Assembly (NCBI GenBank): GCA_041398605.1
Contig: JAWKUK010000008.1
Span: 124,001 to 188,000 of the forward strand
DNA: 64,000 nt
Source of the DNA: JAWKUK01 sp041398605
Lineage (GTDB): Bacteria; Planctomycetota; UBA1135; GCA-002686595
Reading direction: 5' to 3'
Shown here: piece by piece, positions 30,027-39,895 of the stretch
Position numbering within the stretch: position 1 is the first letter of the stretch
Layout: every line of letters starts with the position of its first letter
Program-made: the position numbers and the translations under genes
The notes under the pieces: generated by a model
What the model saw: only the letters and a program-made list of their open reading frames with translations
What the model was told of the DNA's origin: nothing
The model's database searches: none

Positions 30027-31976
30027 ATGGGCTCCCCCACCGACGTCGCCACGTTCCCGCCGAGCGTCCCGCGCATGTTGCAGCGCGCGCGGCGCGCCCT
30101 GTGCCCGACCTGCGGCGCGCCACTCGCGCTCACTCAGGACTCGCCCCAGCTCGAGTGCTGCTACTGCGGCGCATTGGCCGTCGTCGAGCGGCGGCTGCGC
30201 AAAGCCGACATCGAGCTCGTCGCGGGCACGGACCCGGCCCTCGTCGCGCGCCCGCCGACGCCGTTCTTGCCGGCGCACGCGTTGGTGAAGGGCGGGCGTA
30301 CCCATGGGCAGTGCCCCGAGTGCGCGGCGCCGATCGAGCTCGACGGCGCAGCGGACACCCTCGCGCCCGCGCCGGCCCTGCACGGGCACTTCACCTGCGC
30401 CCACTGCGGCGTGCGCTCCAAGGTCGAGCTGCGGCTCGCGCCCGAGGCGGCCGCGACCCTCGGCGGCGACGGCGAAGGCGCGCGCGCCTGGGCGCGCTTC
30501 GACGCCGACGTGCTGGAGTGGACCGACGACGCCCTGGCAGCGCGCGAGGCTGCGCTGCGCGCGGAGCTGCGCGGGGCGCGGCTCGCGGCCGGCGCGGCGC
30601 TCGCCGACGAGCTGCGCGACCTCGCGGTCCGGCGCGTGCTGCGCGCGCGCGACGAAGCAGCGCTGCACGCCGAGGCCGACACCTTTGAACCGTGGGACGT
30701 GTTGACGCCGTGGCGTGAGCGCGCGCTCGTGCGCCTGATGCAGCGCGCGGGCCACGTGGGCCCCGACGCGCAACGCGCGCTGATCGAGCGCATGATCGCC
30801 CGTGTCGCGGCCGCTGCGTGGAAACACGACGGGGCGCGCGCGGCCTACGTCCGCGGCGTCGTGCGCGCCGCGGGCGCTGCGCTGTACTCCCCCACGACGC
30901 CGGCGGCGCTGCTCGACGCGCTCGGCTTCGCGCAGCCGTCTGCCACATTGAAGCTGCTGCTCGAGGTGGCCGAGTGGGCGCTCGCGGAGCGGCACGACGA
31001 GGTCGCGCGCGGCGCCCTCGCGGCGGCCGCGGGCGCGCTGGACTTCCGGCGCGGCCAGTTCCACATCTGGCGCGACAGGGTCGACCGCGCCGCCGTCGCG
31101 GAGGCGCTGATGTACCGCCTCCTCTATCTCTCGCCGCCGCTCGTAGCGTGGGCGCTCGACCAGCTCCCTCGCTGGCAGGTCGCGGACCTCGCGACGGTCG
31201 CGGCCTTCGTCGAGGACTGCGCGCTGGAGCGCCCCGAGCTCGCGCCGCTGCTGCGCGACGCGGGCCTCGCGCGCCCGCGCGCGGCGCAGACGTTCGCGGA
31301 GTACTCGGCCCACTTGGACCTCGTCGATGCGTTGCGGCTCACGACGGGGCCGGCGCGCGCGGCGGTGCTGCGCGGGCGCACCTTCGACCCGGAGGGCTTC
31401 GACCCGGCTGAGGACACGGCTCCCGTAGCCGCGGTCCTGGCGCGGCTCTTCGCGTGGCTGTCCGACGCGGACCTCGCGCGGGACGCGACGTTCGAGCTCG
31501 CACGTGTCATCGCGGCCGTGCAGCACCGGGACCTCCCAGCGATCCACGCGTTTGTCGCGCGCCACTGGGCGGCGCTGCCCGAGCACCCGCGCGCCGTGTA
31601 TACCCTCGTCGCCGCTGACCGAGGGCTCGTGTGCGTCCCGGACGTCGCGGCGCTGCTCGCCCTCCCGTTGCGGGCGGAGGCGCCGGCGGGAGCGTTTGCC
31701 GCCGACGTCGCGCGTCACCGCAGCCCACTGGCGCGCGACTACGAGGCGACGCGCATCGAGGACGAGCTCAGCGCCGCGGAGCGCGCGTGCCAACGCGCGT
31801 TGGAGGCCGCGCGCGAAGGCGGCGGGTATGCGCCGAGCGACACGGTCCGCTACACGCACGAGTGCGCGCTGCAGTCGACCTGGCTCGAGTACCGCGCGCT
31901 GCGCGACCCGCGCTTCAAGGACGTGCTCGCCCGCCATGAGCTCGCGGTGTGCGCGCTCGCGGCGCCGCGTCGTTGA
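30027..31976 (+). CDS. Double zinc-ribbon protein with long helical region, unknown function
   Basis: This is a 649-residue cytoplasmic protein. Residues 26-49 (CPTCGAPL to CCYCG) and about 94-126 (CPECAAPI to CAHCG) are two treble-clef or zinc-ribbon CxxC pairs. The rest (about 150-640) is Ala/Leu/Arg-rich, predicted helical, possibly HEAT- or TPR-like, with no recognised family. The DNA-binding-like ribbons suggest nucleic acid or protein binding. It is divergent from the secreted protein gene, with 158 bp between the starts. The 3' end is 34 bp from the inverted repeat of the degenerate insertion sequence. Confidence 0.7.
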   Translation: MGSPTDVATFPPSVPRMLQRARRALCPTCGAPLALTQDSPQLECCYCGALAVVERRLRKADIELVAGTDPALVARPPTPFLPAHALVKGGRTHGQCPECAAPIELDGAADTLAPAPALHGHFTCAHCGVRSKVELRLAPEAAATLGGDGEGARAWARFDADVLEWTDDALAAREAALRAELRGARLAAGAALADELRDLAVRRVLRARDEAALHAEADTFEPWDVLTPWRERALVRLMQRAGHVGPDAQRALIERMIARVAAAAWKHDGARAAYVRGVVRAAGAALYSPTTPAALLDALGFAQPSATLKLLLEVAEWALAERHDEVARGALAAAAGALDFRRGQFHIWRDRVDRAAVAEALMYRLLYLSPPLVAWALDQLPRWQVADLATVAAFVEDCALERPELAPLLRDAGLARPRAAQTFAEYSAHLDLVDALRLTTGPARAAVLRGRTFDPEGFDPAEDTAPVAAVLARLFAWLSDADLARDATFELARVIAAVQHRDLPAIHAFVARHWAALPEHPRAVYTLVAADRGLVCVPDVAALLALPLRAEAPAGAFAADVARHRSPLARDYEATRIEDELSAAERACQRALEAAREGGGYAPSDTVRYTHECALQSTWLEYRALRDPRFKDVLARHELAVCALAAPRR

Positions 31977-32010
31977 CCGCGCGCCCGCCACACAGCGGGG
32001 GCGCTCCAGC

Positions 32011-33278
32011 GAAGCTGGACCCCATGATTGGTTAGACCCCATTCTGAGCGCGGAGTGAAGGATGTTGCATTGCGCCCAAGAGCCATGGTTGAGGCACCCT
32101 CGACACTGGCCCTCTGGCAACCGCTCGGCGCGCTGCCCGCGGCGCCTCTGAAGCCTGCTCGGGCGCGCGCGTCAGGCCCCGATCAGCGCCGGGATCCAGC
32201 GCGGGCGCCACCGGATCAGCTCCGGGACCGTCAACTGCCGGTCCGCGGCGCCGATCTTCATCGCAGGCGTGACGTGGCGCTCCGCGTTGGTCACCCCGCG
32301 GACGTAGTTGCGGTAGCTGATCCAGATCCACAGGTGGCGCTTCAGCCACCCCACGCGCTTCGACGCCGCCCACGTCTCGCGCACGAGCCGCGAGATGCCG
32401 TCGCGCATCAGCGCGAACGTGTGATTGATCTTGAAGAGCGGGTTGTCGGTCCCGCGCGGCACCGTCGACAACGTCTCCGTGTGCTCGACGCGCTCGCCGA
32501 GGGCCTCGCGCAGAGCACCGGGTAGGTTGCCTTGCAATCGGTCGCGATGCGCACACCGCGCCTGTCACGGCGGCGGCACGCGACCTCCTGCAACCGCTCG
32601 GCACGTCCTCACGGCCGCCTTCGAGGCGAGGCGCGCCGCGCCTCATCCTCGCCTCCGAGGCAGGTCAGGCGCCGCTTCATCGCGCCCCAGGCCCCCGCGG
32701 CATTGGCAGGCCGACCTCCGAATGCACGACGAAGAAGCTCTCGCCGTGGATCAACCAGCACGGTCAGGGTTGTTCCGCCGCGACGTCGCGTACGTCTCGG
32801 CTCGTCAACAGGAACGATGCCGGCCATGAACCGCGCCTCGTCGCGCTTGGGCGCAGGGGCTGCCCCGTGGGTGGCCTCGCCGATGTCGCCCAGCGACGGC
32901 GCGACGGAGCAGCGTGCGCGACGCCTGGCGCATCATCACCTTCGCCACAAAGAGGCGGAAGCAGAATGCGTTCAGCTCGGGCGCTTTTGGCGGTAGGTCG
33001 CTTTGAAGGTCTGCTCGGAGAAGCGCTTGCCACACACGCAGCACCGGAAGCGCTGCACGATAGGCCGTCGCACTTGCTGAGAACCACCCGCGGGGCGACA
33101 TGCAAAGGGGACCTCGCCGCTTTGCGACGGGCAGGCATCAGGGTTCGGGCAGGCCGGCGGTTCGAAGGTCATCGGGGTCCTCGTCAAGGGCCCCAGAGGG
33201 GCCATGACGATGACCGGTCTCGACGACGAGGGTTGCAGGGTGATTGGCTGACCTTTGCCAATCATGGGGTCCAGCTTC
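32011..33278 (-). mobile_element. Degenerate insertion sequence with 21-bp terminal inverted repeats
   Basis: GAAGCTGGACCCCATGATTGG at 32011-32031 is repeated perfectly in inverse orientation at 33258-33278, giving a 1268-bp element. Between the ends lies a minus-strand transposase broken by several frameshifts. No target-site duplication is obvious in the flanks. The perfect ends next to a decayed transposase suggest the ends were maintained, or mobilised in trans, for longer than the gene. Confidence 0.75.
32172..33172 (-). pseudogene. IS1-like transposase remnant with multiple frameshifts
   Basis: Pieces in alternating minus-strand frames read in order like one transposase. An N-terminal zinc ribbon (ACPNPDACPS, then QRFRCCVCGKRFSEQTF, to 32972) comes first. 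A helical segment ELNAFCFRLFVAKVMMRQAS follows (about 32975-32900), then VPVDE (about 32810), RIATDCKATYP (about 32560) and a C-terminal block FKINHTFALMRDGISRLVRE and WIWISYRNYVRG ending at 32172. At least four frame changes are needed. The zinc ribbon plus DDE-like D, D and E residues resemble IS1-type transposases; IS1595 is the alternative. It cannot produce a functional enzyme. Confidence 0.7.
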
Positions 33279-33544
33279 CGCGGGGCCACTGGTCGTGCTG
33301 GGGTGACCACCACTCGCCCGTGGCCAGCGCACGCGCCACCTCGCGCGCCAGCGGGTCGGTCGTCCTCGGCGGGCTGCCCGAGCTGCGCGAGCCGCTCGCG
33401 CGCAACGTGTTCTGCAGCCTCGCGTCGAGGCTGCCGGCGCGCGTGCGCACCGATCCAGGTCAACTCGGGGTCGTGCTCCACTGCGAATCGAATCCGCTGT
33501 CTGCCCCCCGGTCGCGGGACCTCGATGAGGCAGATGTCGGGCAC
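33279..33544 (-). pseudogene. Possible short gene remnant beside the degenerate IS
   Basis: Two overlapping minus-strand frames together read like a protein fragment (MPDICLIEVPRPGG, FAVEHDPELTWIGAHAR, then after one frame change TDPLAREVARALATGEWWS) that ends at the inverted repeat. It may be a gene truncated by the element. No family was recognised and the case is weak. Confidence 0.25.
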
Positions 33545-33641
33545 GCCGCCCCCGGGCCCTGCGCGATCGGTCCGTCGAGTCCAGACAGCGCTCCGAGGGC
33601 TCGGCGTCGGTCCGTTCCCCGCGGTCCACGGCCCTAGTCCG

Positions 33642-33660
33642 GCCGCCGCTCGGCGGCGGC
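33642..33660. terminator. GC hairpin downstream of the beta-helix gene
   Basis: GCCGCCG (33642-33648) pairs with CGGCGGC (33654-33660) across a 5-nt loop, 50 bp past the stop of the minus-strand gene ending at 33710. There is no T-tract. Confidence 0.4.
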
Positions 33661-33709
33661 TACAAGCATGTGTCGAGGCATCGTCGGCGCCCCGGCCCGT
33701 CCCAGCGCG

Positions 33710-35392
33710 CTACTGCAAGAGGAGCGCCGCCGCGTCGGTGAAGTTCGACGTCGCACCCGCGCCAGCGACGTCCCGGTGCCAGGCCTGGAAGACCCAGGTC
33801 TCACCGACGAGGGCCGCCACCGCCCCCGTGGGCTGCGGCAGGTCCAGCGGGTCGATCGGCAGCGCGCAAATGCCGTACGGCCCGGAGTCGCGCAACTCGC
33901 CGGGGCGAGCGAACGAGCCGGCCGGCAAGCCGAGGCACAGGTTGCCCGCGCTCCCGCCCGGCGCCGTCGTGAGCTGCGCCGTGCGCGAGGTCAGAAAGAG
34001 GCAGGTCGCGTGTGCTGGCAGGTGGTACGCGGTCAACGCGAGCGCCCGCGCGGCCAGGGCCGAGTCGCCTGTGACGTCCAGCGCGCCTGCCCGCCCCGTC
34101 GAGTTCGGGAGCGCGACGCAGACGGTCGTGGCGGAGGCGCGGGTCGCTTCGAACGCGCCGCTGTCGCGCACCGCGCCGAGGCGGGGCGCGCCGCGCTGGT
34201 CCGTCGCGACCAAACCGAGCGGGTCCGCCGCGCCGAGCGCGGGGCTGGCTGCCCCGGGCTTGATCGTCCAGGTCGCGCCGCCGTTGTCCTGGCACGGGCC
34301 AAGCTGGAGCGCGCCGAGGCCGAGGCCGACGGTGTCCCCCTGGACCCCGGTCACGAAGCCGTAGGCCGGCGCGAGCGCGGCCTCGAAGAGGTTGTGTCCG
34401 CCGCTTTGGTACCCGCCTGGCGTCGGCGACACGATCGGCGTGGCGCCCGCCACCAGGCTGTTCGCAATCGTGAGCGTCCCCGTCGCTCCGTTGTCGCGCC
34501 AGAATCCGACCGAGGGCGCACAGCCACCCGTGAAGGTGCAGTGATCGACCCGCGCGCCCGCGGCGCCGGCGACCTGCACCCGGAGTCCCTCCCCGCTGGC
34601 GTTCTCGGACGAGAACGTGCAGCTCTCGAACAAAGCGTCGTCGCACAGCACGACGCCGAGGGTCGAGCTACAGGCCGTCAGGCTCGAGCTGCGCCGCACG
34701 GTGACCGACTCGAGCTCGACATGGGCGGCGCCCGTCAGGTAGACGGCTGCAAAGCGCTCCGCGCTGTTGTCCTCGATCGTCGTGTGACGTAGCACAACCC
34801 GTGAGGTGTTCAGGGAGGCGATCCCCCCGCCAAAGCCGGGGTAGAGCGAGGAGACGCCGATCTGCGCCACGTTCCCGTCGATGCGGACCCCGACGAGCGT
34901 CAACGTGCCGCCGGAGGTCCAGATCCCGGCGCCCTGTCCCCCCGCGACCGACGGCACACTGCCGAAGGCGAAGTTCGACGTCACCCGGCAGTGGCGCAGC
35001 TCCAGGTCGCAGTCCTGGGAGTGCACGCCAGCTCCGACAGCCGCGCGTCCGTTCATCAACGTCAGGCCGACGAGCGTAAGTCGAACCCCGGACGCGTCGA
35101 CGGCGAAGCCCGACTGCGCTGCGTCGATCACGGTCACGGCCGCACCGCTGACACCGATGACCTCGATGTCGTCCACGATGGCGAGGCTCTCGAAGTAGGT
35201 GCCGGGGCGGACGAGGACGCGGTCGCCGTGGTTCGCTGCGGCGACCGCCGCCCCCACCGAGCAGAAGGGGCGAGCGGCGGAGCCATCCGCCACGACGCAG
35301 TTGGCCGCCAGGTCGACGTACCAGTCCGTAGCGAACGCGGGGGTCAGCGTGGCAGCGGCGAAGAGGGCGAACGCGGTCGCAGAGCGAGTCAT
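33710..35392 (-). CDS. Secreted right-handed beta-helix protein with shared C-terminal module
   Basis: This is a 560-residue protein from the ATG at 35392, with a signal peptide ending PAFA. Residues about 25-390 are a parallel beta-helix of the pectate-lyase-like or polymorphic outer-membrane type: DWYVDLAANCVVADGS start, GDRVLVRPGTYFESLAI, then rungs rich in LTLVGLTLMNG, LRHCRVTSN and GTLTLVGVRIDGN. A typical ending follows (GGHNLFEAAL, SPALGAADPLG, DQRGAPRLG, DSGAFEAT). The last 140 residues are the shared module (CVALPNSTGRAG, LCLGLPAG, FQAWHRD, TSNFTDA). No catalytic residues of a lyase are obvious. An adhesive or polysaccharide-binding role at the cell surface is likely. Confidence 0.82.
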   Translation of the reverse strand: MTRSATAFALFAAATLTPAFATDWYVDLAANCVVADGSAARPFCSVGAAVAAANHGDRVLVRPGTYFESLAIVDDIEVIGVSGAAVTVIDAAQSGFAVDASGVRLTLVGLTLMNGRAAVGAGVHSQDCDLELRHCRVTSNFAFGSVPSVAGGQGAGIWTSGGTLTLVGVRIDGNVAQIGVSSLYPGFGGGIASLNTSRVVLRHTTIEDNSAERFAAVYLTGAAHVELESVTVRRSSSLTACSSTLGVVLCDDALFESCTFSSENASGEGLRVQVAGAAGARVDHCTFTGGCAPSVGFWRDNGATGTLTIANSLVAGATPIVSPTPGGYQSGGHNLFEAALAPAYGFVTGVQGDTVGLGLGALQLGPCQDNGGATWTIKPGAASPALGAADPLGLVATDQRGAPRLGAVRDSGAFEATRASATTVCVALPNSTGRAGALDVTGDSALAARALALTAYHLPAHATCLFLTSRTAQLTTAPGGSAGNLCLGLPAGSFARPGELRDSGPYGICALPIDPLDLPQPTGAVAALVGETWVFQAWHRDVAGAGATSNFTDAAALLLQ

Positions 35393-35834
35393 GGGATGCA
35401 CTTGACGGCTGATGCGTGCCCCGGACCGCACGCTCGCCAGAGGGCGACGCGCTGCAGGCGTAGGGCCGGTTGGAACGCCCTGTGTAGTGATCGGTGACCG
35501 TGTAGTGATCGGTGACCGTGTAGTGATCGGTGACCGGGGGAGTCACACCTCAAACCGCGGACACATAGTGACAAGGGGCGCGGCGAGCGATCTGCCGGCT
35601 CAAGCGCTCACGCTGTCCCTTGCGAGCCGCACCTGGGCCTTCGTCACGCAGCCGAGGGGGGCGCCACCTCGAACTGCACGGACAGCGTGGCCGGCCGGTT
35701 TGTCTGACCCAGCCCCCTGGTCGACACGAGGTGGGTCTCGGGCCAAGGTGGGGGCGCACCCATTTTCGACGCGGGCGCCAAGGAGCGCTGAGGACGCCGC
35801 CGCGCACGTCGAGTCGCCGCCTACACTTGCCCAT
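35393..35834. other. Divergent intergenic region (442 bp) with tandem repeat
   Basis: This region separates two divergently transcribed beta-helix genes. It contains the 18-bp repeat array at 35482-35535 and no supported gene. The promoters of both genes must lie here, but no clear elements were recognised. Confidence 0.45.
35482..35535. repeat. Three perfect 18-bp tandem repeats
   Basis: The unit GTGTAGTGATCGGTGACC occurs three times without mismatch (35482, 35500, 35518) in the promoter region of two divergent surface-protein genes. Each unit contains GGTGACC, an interrupted dyad, and spacing of 18 bp is close to two helical turns. It is a candidate multi-site operator or a slippage-prone expression switch. 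Confidence 0.85.
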
Positions 35835-37514
35835 ATGACGCCCGGACGTTTCACCCTCGCCCTCATCCTGACCGTCCCCGCGCTGCACGCGCAGACGCTC
35901 TTCGTCGACGCCGGCCTGACAACCGGCGCGAACGACGGCTCAACCTGGGACGACGCCTTCCAGGGCTCGGACGGCCTACGGCGCGCGCTCGCGGTCGTGG
36001 CCGCGGACGAACGCATCTTTGTCGCGGACGGGACGTACCTGCCCACGACAACGGGGTCGATCGCTGAGTCGCTCGTGGTGCCCTCCAGGGTCGCCCTCTA
36101 CGGCGGCTTCCGCGGCGGCGAGGCGACGCCCGACGAGCGGCCGGCCTTCGGCAGCGCGGCGTCGATCCTCAGCGGCGACCTCCAGGGCAACGACGGGCCC
36201 GGCTTCACCGGCCGCGCGGACAACAGCCTGCACGTGGTGACGATCGCGGGTCAGGCCACGGGCGTCCTCCTCGACGGCTTCGTCGTCCGCGGCGGCCACG
36301 CAATGGGGAACTACCCGGACGGCGACGGCGGCGGAGTCTTCGGGGAGGGCACGGTCGCCGAGCTGCGCGACTGCCTGATCACCGACAACCAGGCGGCGGT
36401 CGGGGGCGGCGCGGCCATGGAGTTCGCGAGCACGACGCTGACGCGTTGCCGCTTCGTCGGCAACCAGTCGTCGGGCAGCGGCGGTGGGCTGTTCCTGTTC
36501 TTCGGGGCGTGCGACGCCTTTGGGTGCCGCTTCGAGGACAACGTGTCGCTCAGCGACGGGGGCGCCGTCGTCACGTCGTTCATCACGGGGCTCCATGCGC
36601 ACGACTGCGTCTTTTGGCGCAATCGAGCGAGCGGGGCCGGGGGCGCAATCTACGCGTCGAACGGCGCGGACTGCTTCCTCACGGGCTGCACGCTCGTCGC
36701 GAACCAGGGCGCGCTAGCCAACGCGTGCGTCGTGACCTCCTCCGTGGTGCACCAAGCCTTCGTGAACTGCATCGTCGTCCGCAACGGCAACGGCGCGACC
36801 GCGGCGTCGCAGATCTTCCCGCCGCAGAACATCTCCTACTCGATCATCACGGGGCTGGCGGCCGGCGCGGGCAACCTCGACCTCGACCCGCTCTTCGAGG
36901 ACGAAGCGAACGGTGACTTCCGGCTCCGCGCCGGCTCGCCCGCCATCGACGCCGGGACGAACCAAGTGACAGTCGTGACCACCTTTGACGCGGGCGGCGC
37001 GCGGCGGCGCCGGGACGACCCGGCGACCCCTGACACCGGGCCCGGCGCGGCGCCGGTCGTGGACATCGGGGCCTACGAGTCCACGACGGCCTTCGGTACG
37101 GTCTTCTGCGCGGCGACGCCGAACTCGACGGGCCGGGCGGGCGAGCTGGACGCCTACGGCTCGGCGGCAGTGGCCACCAACAACCTGCGGCTCGTCGCCT
37201 CGTCGCTGCCGCCCGGCACCTTCGGCGTGCTCCTGCTCGCGCGCAGCCGCGCTGTGCAGCCGCTCTTCGCGGGCAGCAGCGGGACGCTCTGCCTCGCCGC
37301 GCCCTTCGGCCGCTTCTCGGGCCCGGGCCAGGTGCAGCAGGCCTCTGCGGCGGGCGAACTCTCGCTGCAGCCCGACCTCACAGCTTCGCTGCCCGGCCTC
37401 GGCGCGCTCGTCGCGGCGGGCGAGTCGTGGAGCTTCCAGGCGTGGCATCGCGATATCGGGCCGACTGCGCCGACATCGAACTTCTCTGACGGAGTGCGCG
37501 TCACGTTCGAGTGA
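35835..37514 (+). CDS. Secreted right-handed beta-helix protein with shared C-terminal module
   Basis: This is a 559-residue protein from the ATG at 35835, with a signal peptide (TLALILTVPALHAQ). The beta-helix (about 20-400) starts TLFVDAGLTTGANDGSTWDD, a common opening of planctomycete and bacteroidete CSLREA/POMP-like repeat proteins. It continues with GGFRGGE, the rung series GGGVFGEGTVAELRDCLITD and GGGLFLFFG, and ends AGSPAIDAGTN and VVDIGAYE. The last 140 residues are the shared module (FCAATPNSTGRAGELD, LCLAAPFGRF, FQAWHRDIGP, TSNFSDG). It is a paralogue in architecture of the divergent gene at 33710. Surface adhesion or matrix binding is probable. Confidence 0.82.
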   Translation: MTPGRFTLALILTVPALHAQTLFVDAGLTTGANDGSTWDDAFQGSDGLRRALAVVAADERIFVADGTYLPTTTGSIAESLVVPSRVALYGGFRGGEATPDERPAFGSAASILSGDLQGNDGPGFTGRADNSLHVVTIAGQATGVLLDGFVVRGGHAMGNYPDGDGGGVFGEGTVAELRDCLITDNQAAVGGGAAMEFASTTLTRCRFVGNQSSGSGGGLFLFFGACDAFGCRFEDNVSLSDGGAVVTSFITGLHAHDCVFWRNRASGAGGAIYASNGADCFLTGCTLVANQGALANACVVTSSVVHQAFVNCIVVRNGNGATAASQIFPPQNISYSIITGLAAGAGNLDLDPLFEDEANGDFRLRAGSPAIDAGTNQVTVVTTFDAGGARRRRDDPATPDTGPGAAPVVDIGAYESTTAFGTVFCAATPNSTGRAGELDAYGSAAVATNNLRLVASSLPPGTFGVLLLARSRAVQPLFAGSSGTLCLAAPFGRFSGPGQVQQASAAGELSLQPDLTASLPGLGALVAAGESWSFQAWHRDIGPTAPTSNFSDGVRVTFE

Positions 37515-37697
37515 CGCGCGCGCAACAGAACAGCGCCGCGGGCGCCGCCAGGTCTCCATCACGCCGTTCAGGTAGGCCTCGCCGCGCGGAGCAGAGTCGC
37601 TGGCCACGGCGCGTGCGCCGCCCCGAGCGCAGGCCCGCTCCCTGCGCGGTCGCCCATTGAGCGCACCGTCGGGGCGCGAAGTGTGTTGCAATCGCGC

Positions 37698-39030
37698 GGT
37701 GCGCGTCCTCGTCCGCATCTCGCCCCTCATCGCCCTTATGGGGCTCGCCGCCGCGTGGGCCTGGAAGGAGCGCCGAGGGATCCTGGAGTGGGTGGCCGCG
37801 CCGGAGCAGGACTACACAACGGAGTTCGAGCTGGGGCAGGACTACGGTCGCCAGGGCGCTGACCTGACACCGATCTGGCGCGTCGCGCTCGAGCCGGGTT
37901 ACGGGGGGGCAGCGATCGACGGTGACGAGGTCTTCGTGTTGGATCGCGAGGTCGGCGTCGCCGACACGCTGCGTGTGTTCGACCTGTGGAGCGGTCAGGA
38001 GCGCTGGAGGTTCCGCTACGACGCTCCCGGCCGCCTCGAGTTCCCCGGTTCGCGCACGACGCCGGCGGTCACGGCGACCCACGTCTACTTGCTGAGCTCC
38101 TTTGGTCACGTGCACTGCATCGACCGGGCTTCGCACGAGGTCACATGGAGCTGTCGTTTGGAGGACTTCGGCGGCGCGCTCCCCGACTTCGGCTGGGCGG
38201 CGACACCGCTCGTCCTGGGCGAGGTGGTGGTGCTGCCCGCGCTCGGCGCAGCGGTCGGCCTCGTCGCGCTCGACGTTGTGTCTGGACGCGAAGTGTGGCG
38301 GACGAGTGGCCTCGGGTCGAGTCACTCGACGCCCGTCGTCCTCGACTTGCTCGGCGAGCGGCACGTGGTGTTCCTCTCTGCCGAGGAGCAAGGTCGTGGC
38401 CAGGACTCCGCAGTTCCGATGACCGTCAGCGCGTTCGCGCCGGATTCGGGGAAGCTCCTCTGGCGCGCCACCCCATCGGGCTCGAGCGTCCCGATCCCGC
38501 CGCCGGTCGCGGTCGACGACCACCGGATCTTCGTCACAGGCGGATACGGCGGAGGATCCACGTTGCTGTCGATCGAGAAGAGCGGTGACTACGTCGTGCG
38601 CGAGGTGTTCCACGTCGACAAGGGGGCGCAGCTGCACCCGCCCGTTGTGCTCGACGGGTATCTGTACCTGCTCGCGAACGAAAACAGGAACGACTCCCGG
38701 GTCCGCCGGCATCTCGGCGGCCTCGTGTGCTACGACCTCGAAGGCAACGAGCTGTGGTCGACGGGCGACGCCCCGTACATGGGACGCGGCCACATGCTGC
38801 GCGTCGGACGACACCTGTTGATCCAGGACGGCTTGAGCGGGTTCCTGCGCTTCGTCCGCGCGGCGCCGGACGGTTACCACCAGGTCTTCACGGCCAACGC
38901 GTTCGAGAGCCCACCGAAGGACCGGCGCCGAATGTGGGCGCCGATGGCGCGAGCGAAGGGGACCGTCGTCGTTCGCGGAGAGCGAGAGCTCGCGTGCATC
39001 CTCCTCGGCGGCAAGCCGCCGGGCAACTAG
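37698..39030 (+). CDS. Membrane-anchored PQQ-like beta-propeller protein
   Basis: This protein has about 443 residues from a GTG at 37698. An in-frame TTG at 37657 would add 14 residues and no ATG lies before the membrane segment. Residues about 6-25 form a signal anchor (ISPLIALMGLAAAWAW). The rest is a WD/PQQ-type propeller with repeated blades: RVFDLWSGQERWRF, HCIDRASHEVTWSC, VALDVVSGREVWRTSG, FAPDSGKLLWRA and CYDLEGNELWSTGD. Blades of this kind occur in BamB-like and outer PQQ proteins, and no dehydrogenase domain is present. Its 3' half and flank (38411-39258) are duplicated at 43595-44440. It is probably periplasmic or surface-located, with function unknown. Confidence 0.75.
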
Positions 39031-39258
39031 CGGGGAGTAGACGCTGGCGCCGGCTCGCGACGGAGTGTCCGTCAAGGAGCGGCTGGAGCGCGCTGCGGGG
39101 CACGGCCGTGCGCGCTCCTCGCGCGCGGTGCTCCTGCGGCCCGCGGCGGTGGTCGTATCGGGCCGCTAGGGGAGGCCGGCGAGGAGCCTGCACAGGTCCA
39201 GTGTGCGGACGAGCCGCGCTCGCCGTTCTTGACGTGGGGTTCGAGGGACGCTTACCCC
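38411..39258 (+). repeat. Segmental duplication, copy 1 (intact)
   Basis: This 848-bp segment covers the last 620 bp of the PQQ-propeller gene and 228 bp downstream. It recurs nearly identically and in the same orientation at 43595-44440, about 5.2 kb away. Confidence 0.9.
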
Positions 39259-39349
39259 AAGGGGCGGGGCGCGGCGCCTCGCGCGCGGCGACCGCGGGCG
39301 AGGCCTCGGGCTGAGCAGGTCGCGGGATCGTGTCAGCGGCTCCCAATAC

Positions 39350-39406
39350 GAGGCATATCCCGCACCACCAACGGACCTCTGGGTCCGGAATACCCTCTCT
39401 CGAACG
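39350..39406 (+). repeat. Dispersed intergenic repeat, copy A
   Basis: The core is GAGGCA, then ACCAACGGACCTCTGGGTCC and GGAATACCCTCTCTCGA. It contains the dyad GGACC-x(3-4)-GGTCC. Related copies lie at 39521 and 52312. It occupies the gene-poor stretch between the PQQ gene and the gene at 39896. Confidence 0.6.
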
Positions 39407-39520
39407 CCCTCCACGACGGTTCAGCACACCGAACACGGCCTCTGCATCCGCGTTGGCTCATGGTCGGGCGCCAATCTGGGCGGGGCCACTCACCCGAACG
39501 CCTCGGAATTGCCTGGGGGC

Positions 39521-39580
39521 GAGGCACGCCCGCAGCAAGCAACGGACCTCCGGGTCCGAAACATCCTCCTTGGAGTTCCT
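39521..39580 (+). repeat. Dispersed intergenic repeat, copy B
   Basis: GAGGCACGCC, then AACGGACCTCCGGGTCCGAA and ACATCCTCCTTGGAG follow the same order of blocks as copy A, 171 bp away. No other supported feature occurs in 39259-39895 apart from these two copies. Confidence 0.55.
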
Positions 39581-39895
39581 ATACCCGAGGCCGGAGGATC
39601 AACCTCTCGGCCTGGTCCCGCGTGCCACGCAATCGGCGCCCGAGCATCTCTGAGGGGCCGCAGAGCGGGCCTCGACGGGTGGTTCGTGGCGCGCGAGACA
39701 GGTCAGGACGCGACCAGGTGTCCGAGATCCCAGCAACTCGAGCCTGGCAAGGCGCGGCGACGACGGCGTAGCCGTTGCTCCGTCGAGGAGTCGCAACGCA
39801 GCCAGCGCGCGAACGGGGCCGAAGACTTGCCAAGAACTTCCGCGTCGGGGCAAGTAGAGTGGAGAAATGAGCGAACGCGCCGAGGAAGGTCACCC

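Noticed and set aside
35482..35535. CRISPR array
   Set aside because: The 18-bp repeats are directly adjacent with no spacers, and no cas gene is present.
37501..39075. 524-codon minus-strand frame over the PQQ gene
   Set aside because: Shadow of the propeller gene; it also appears in truncated form over the duplicate, as expected for antisense of a copied segment.
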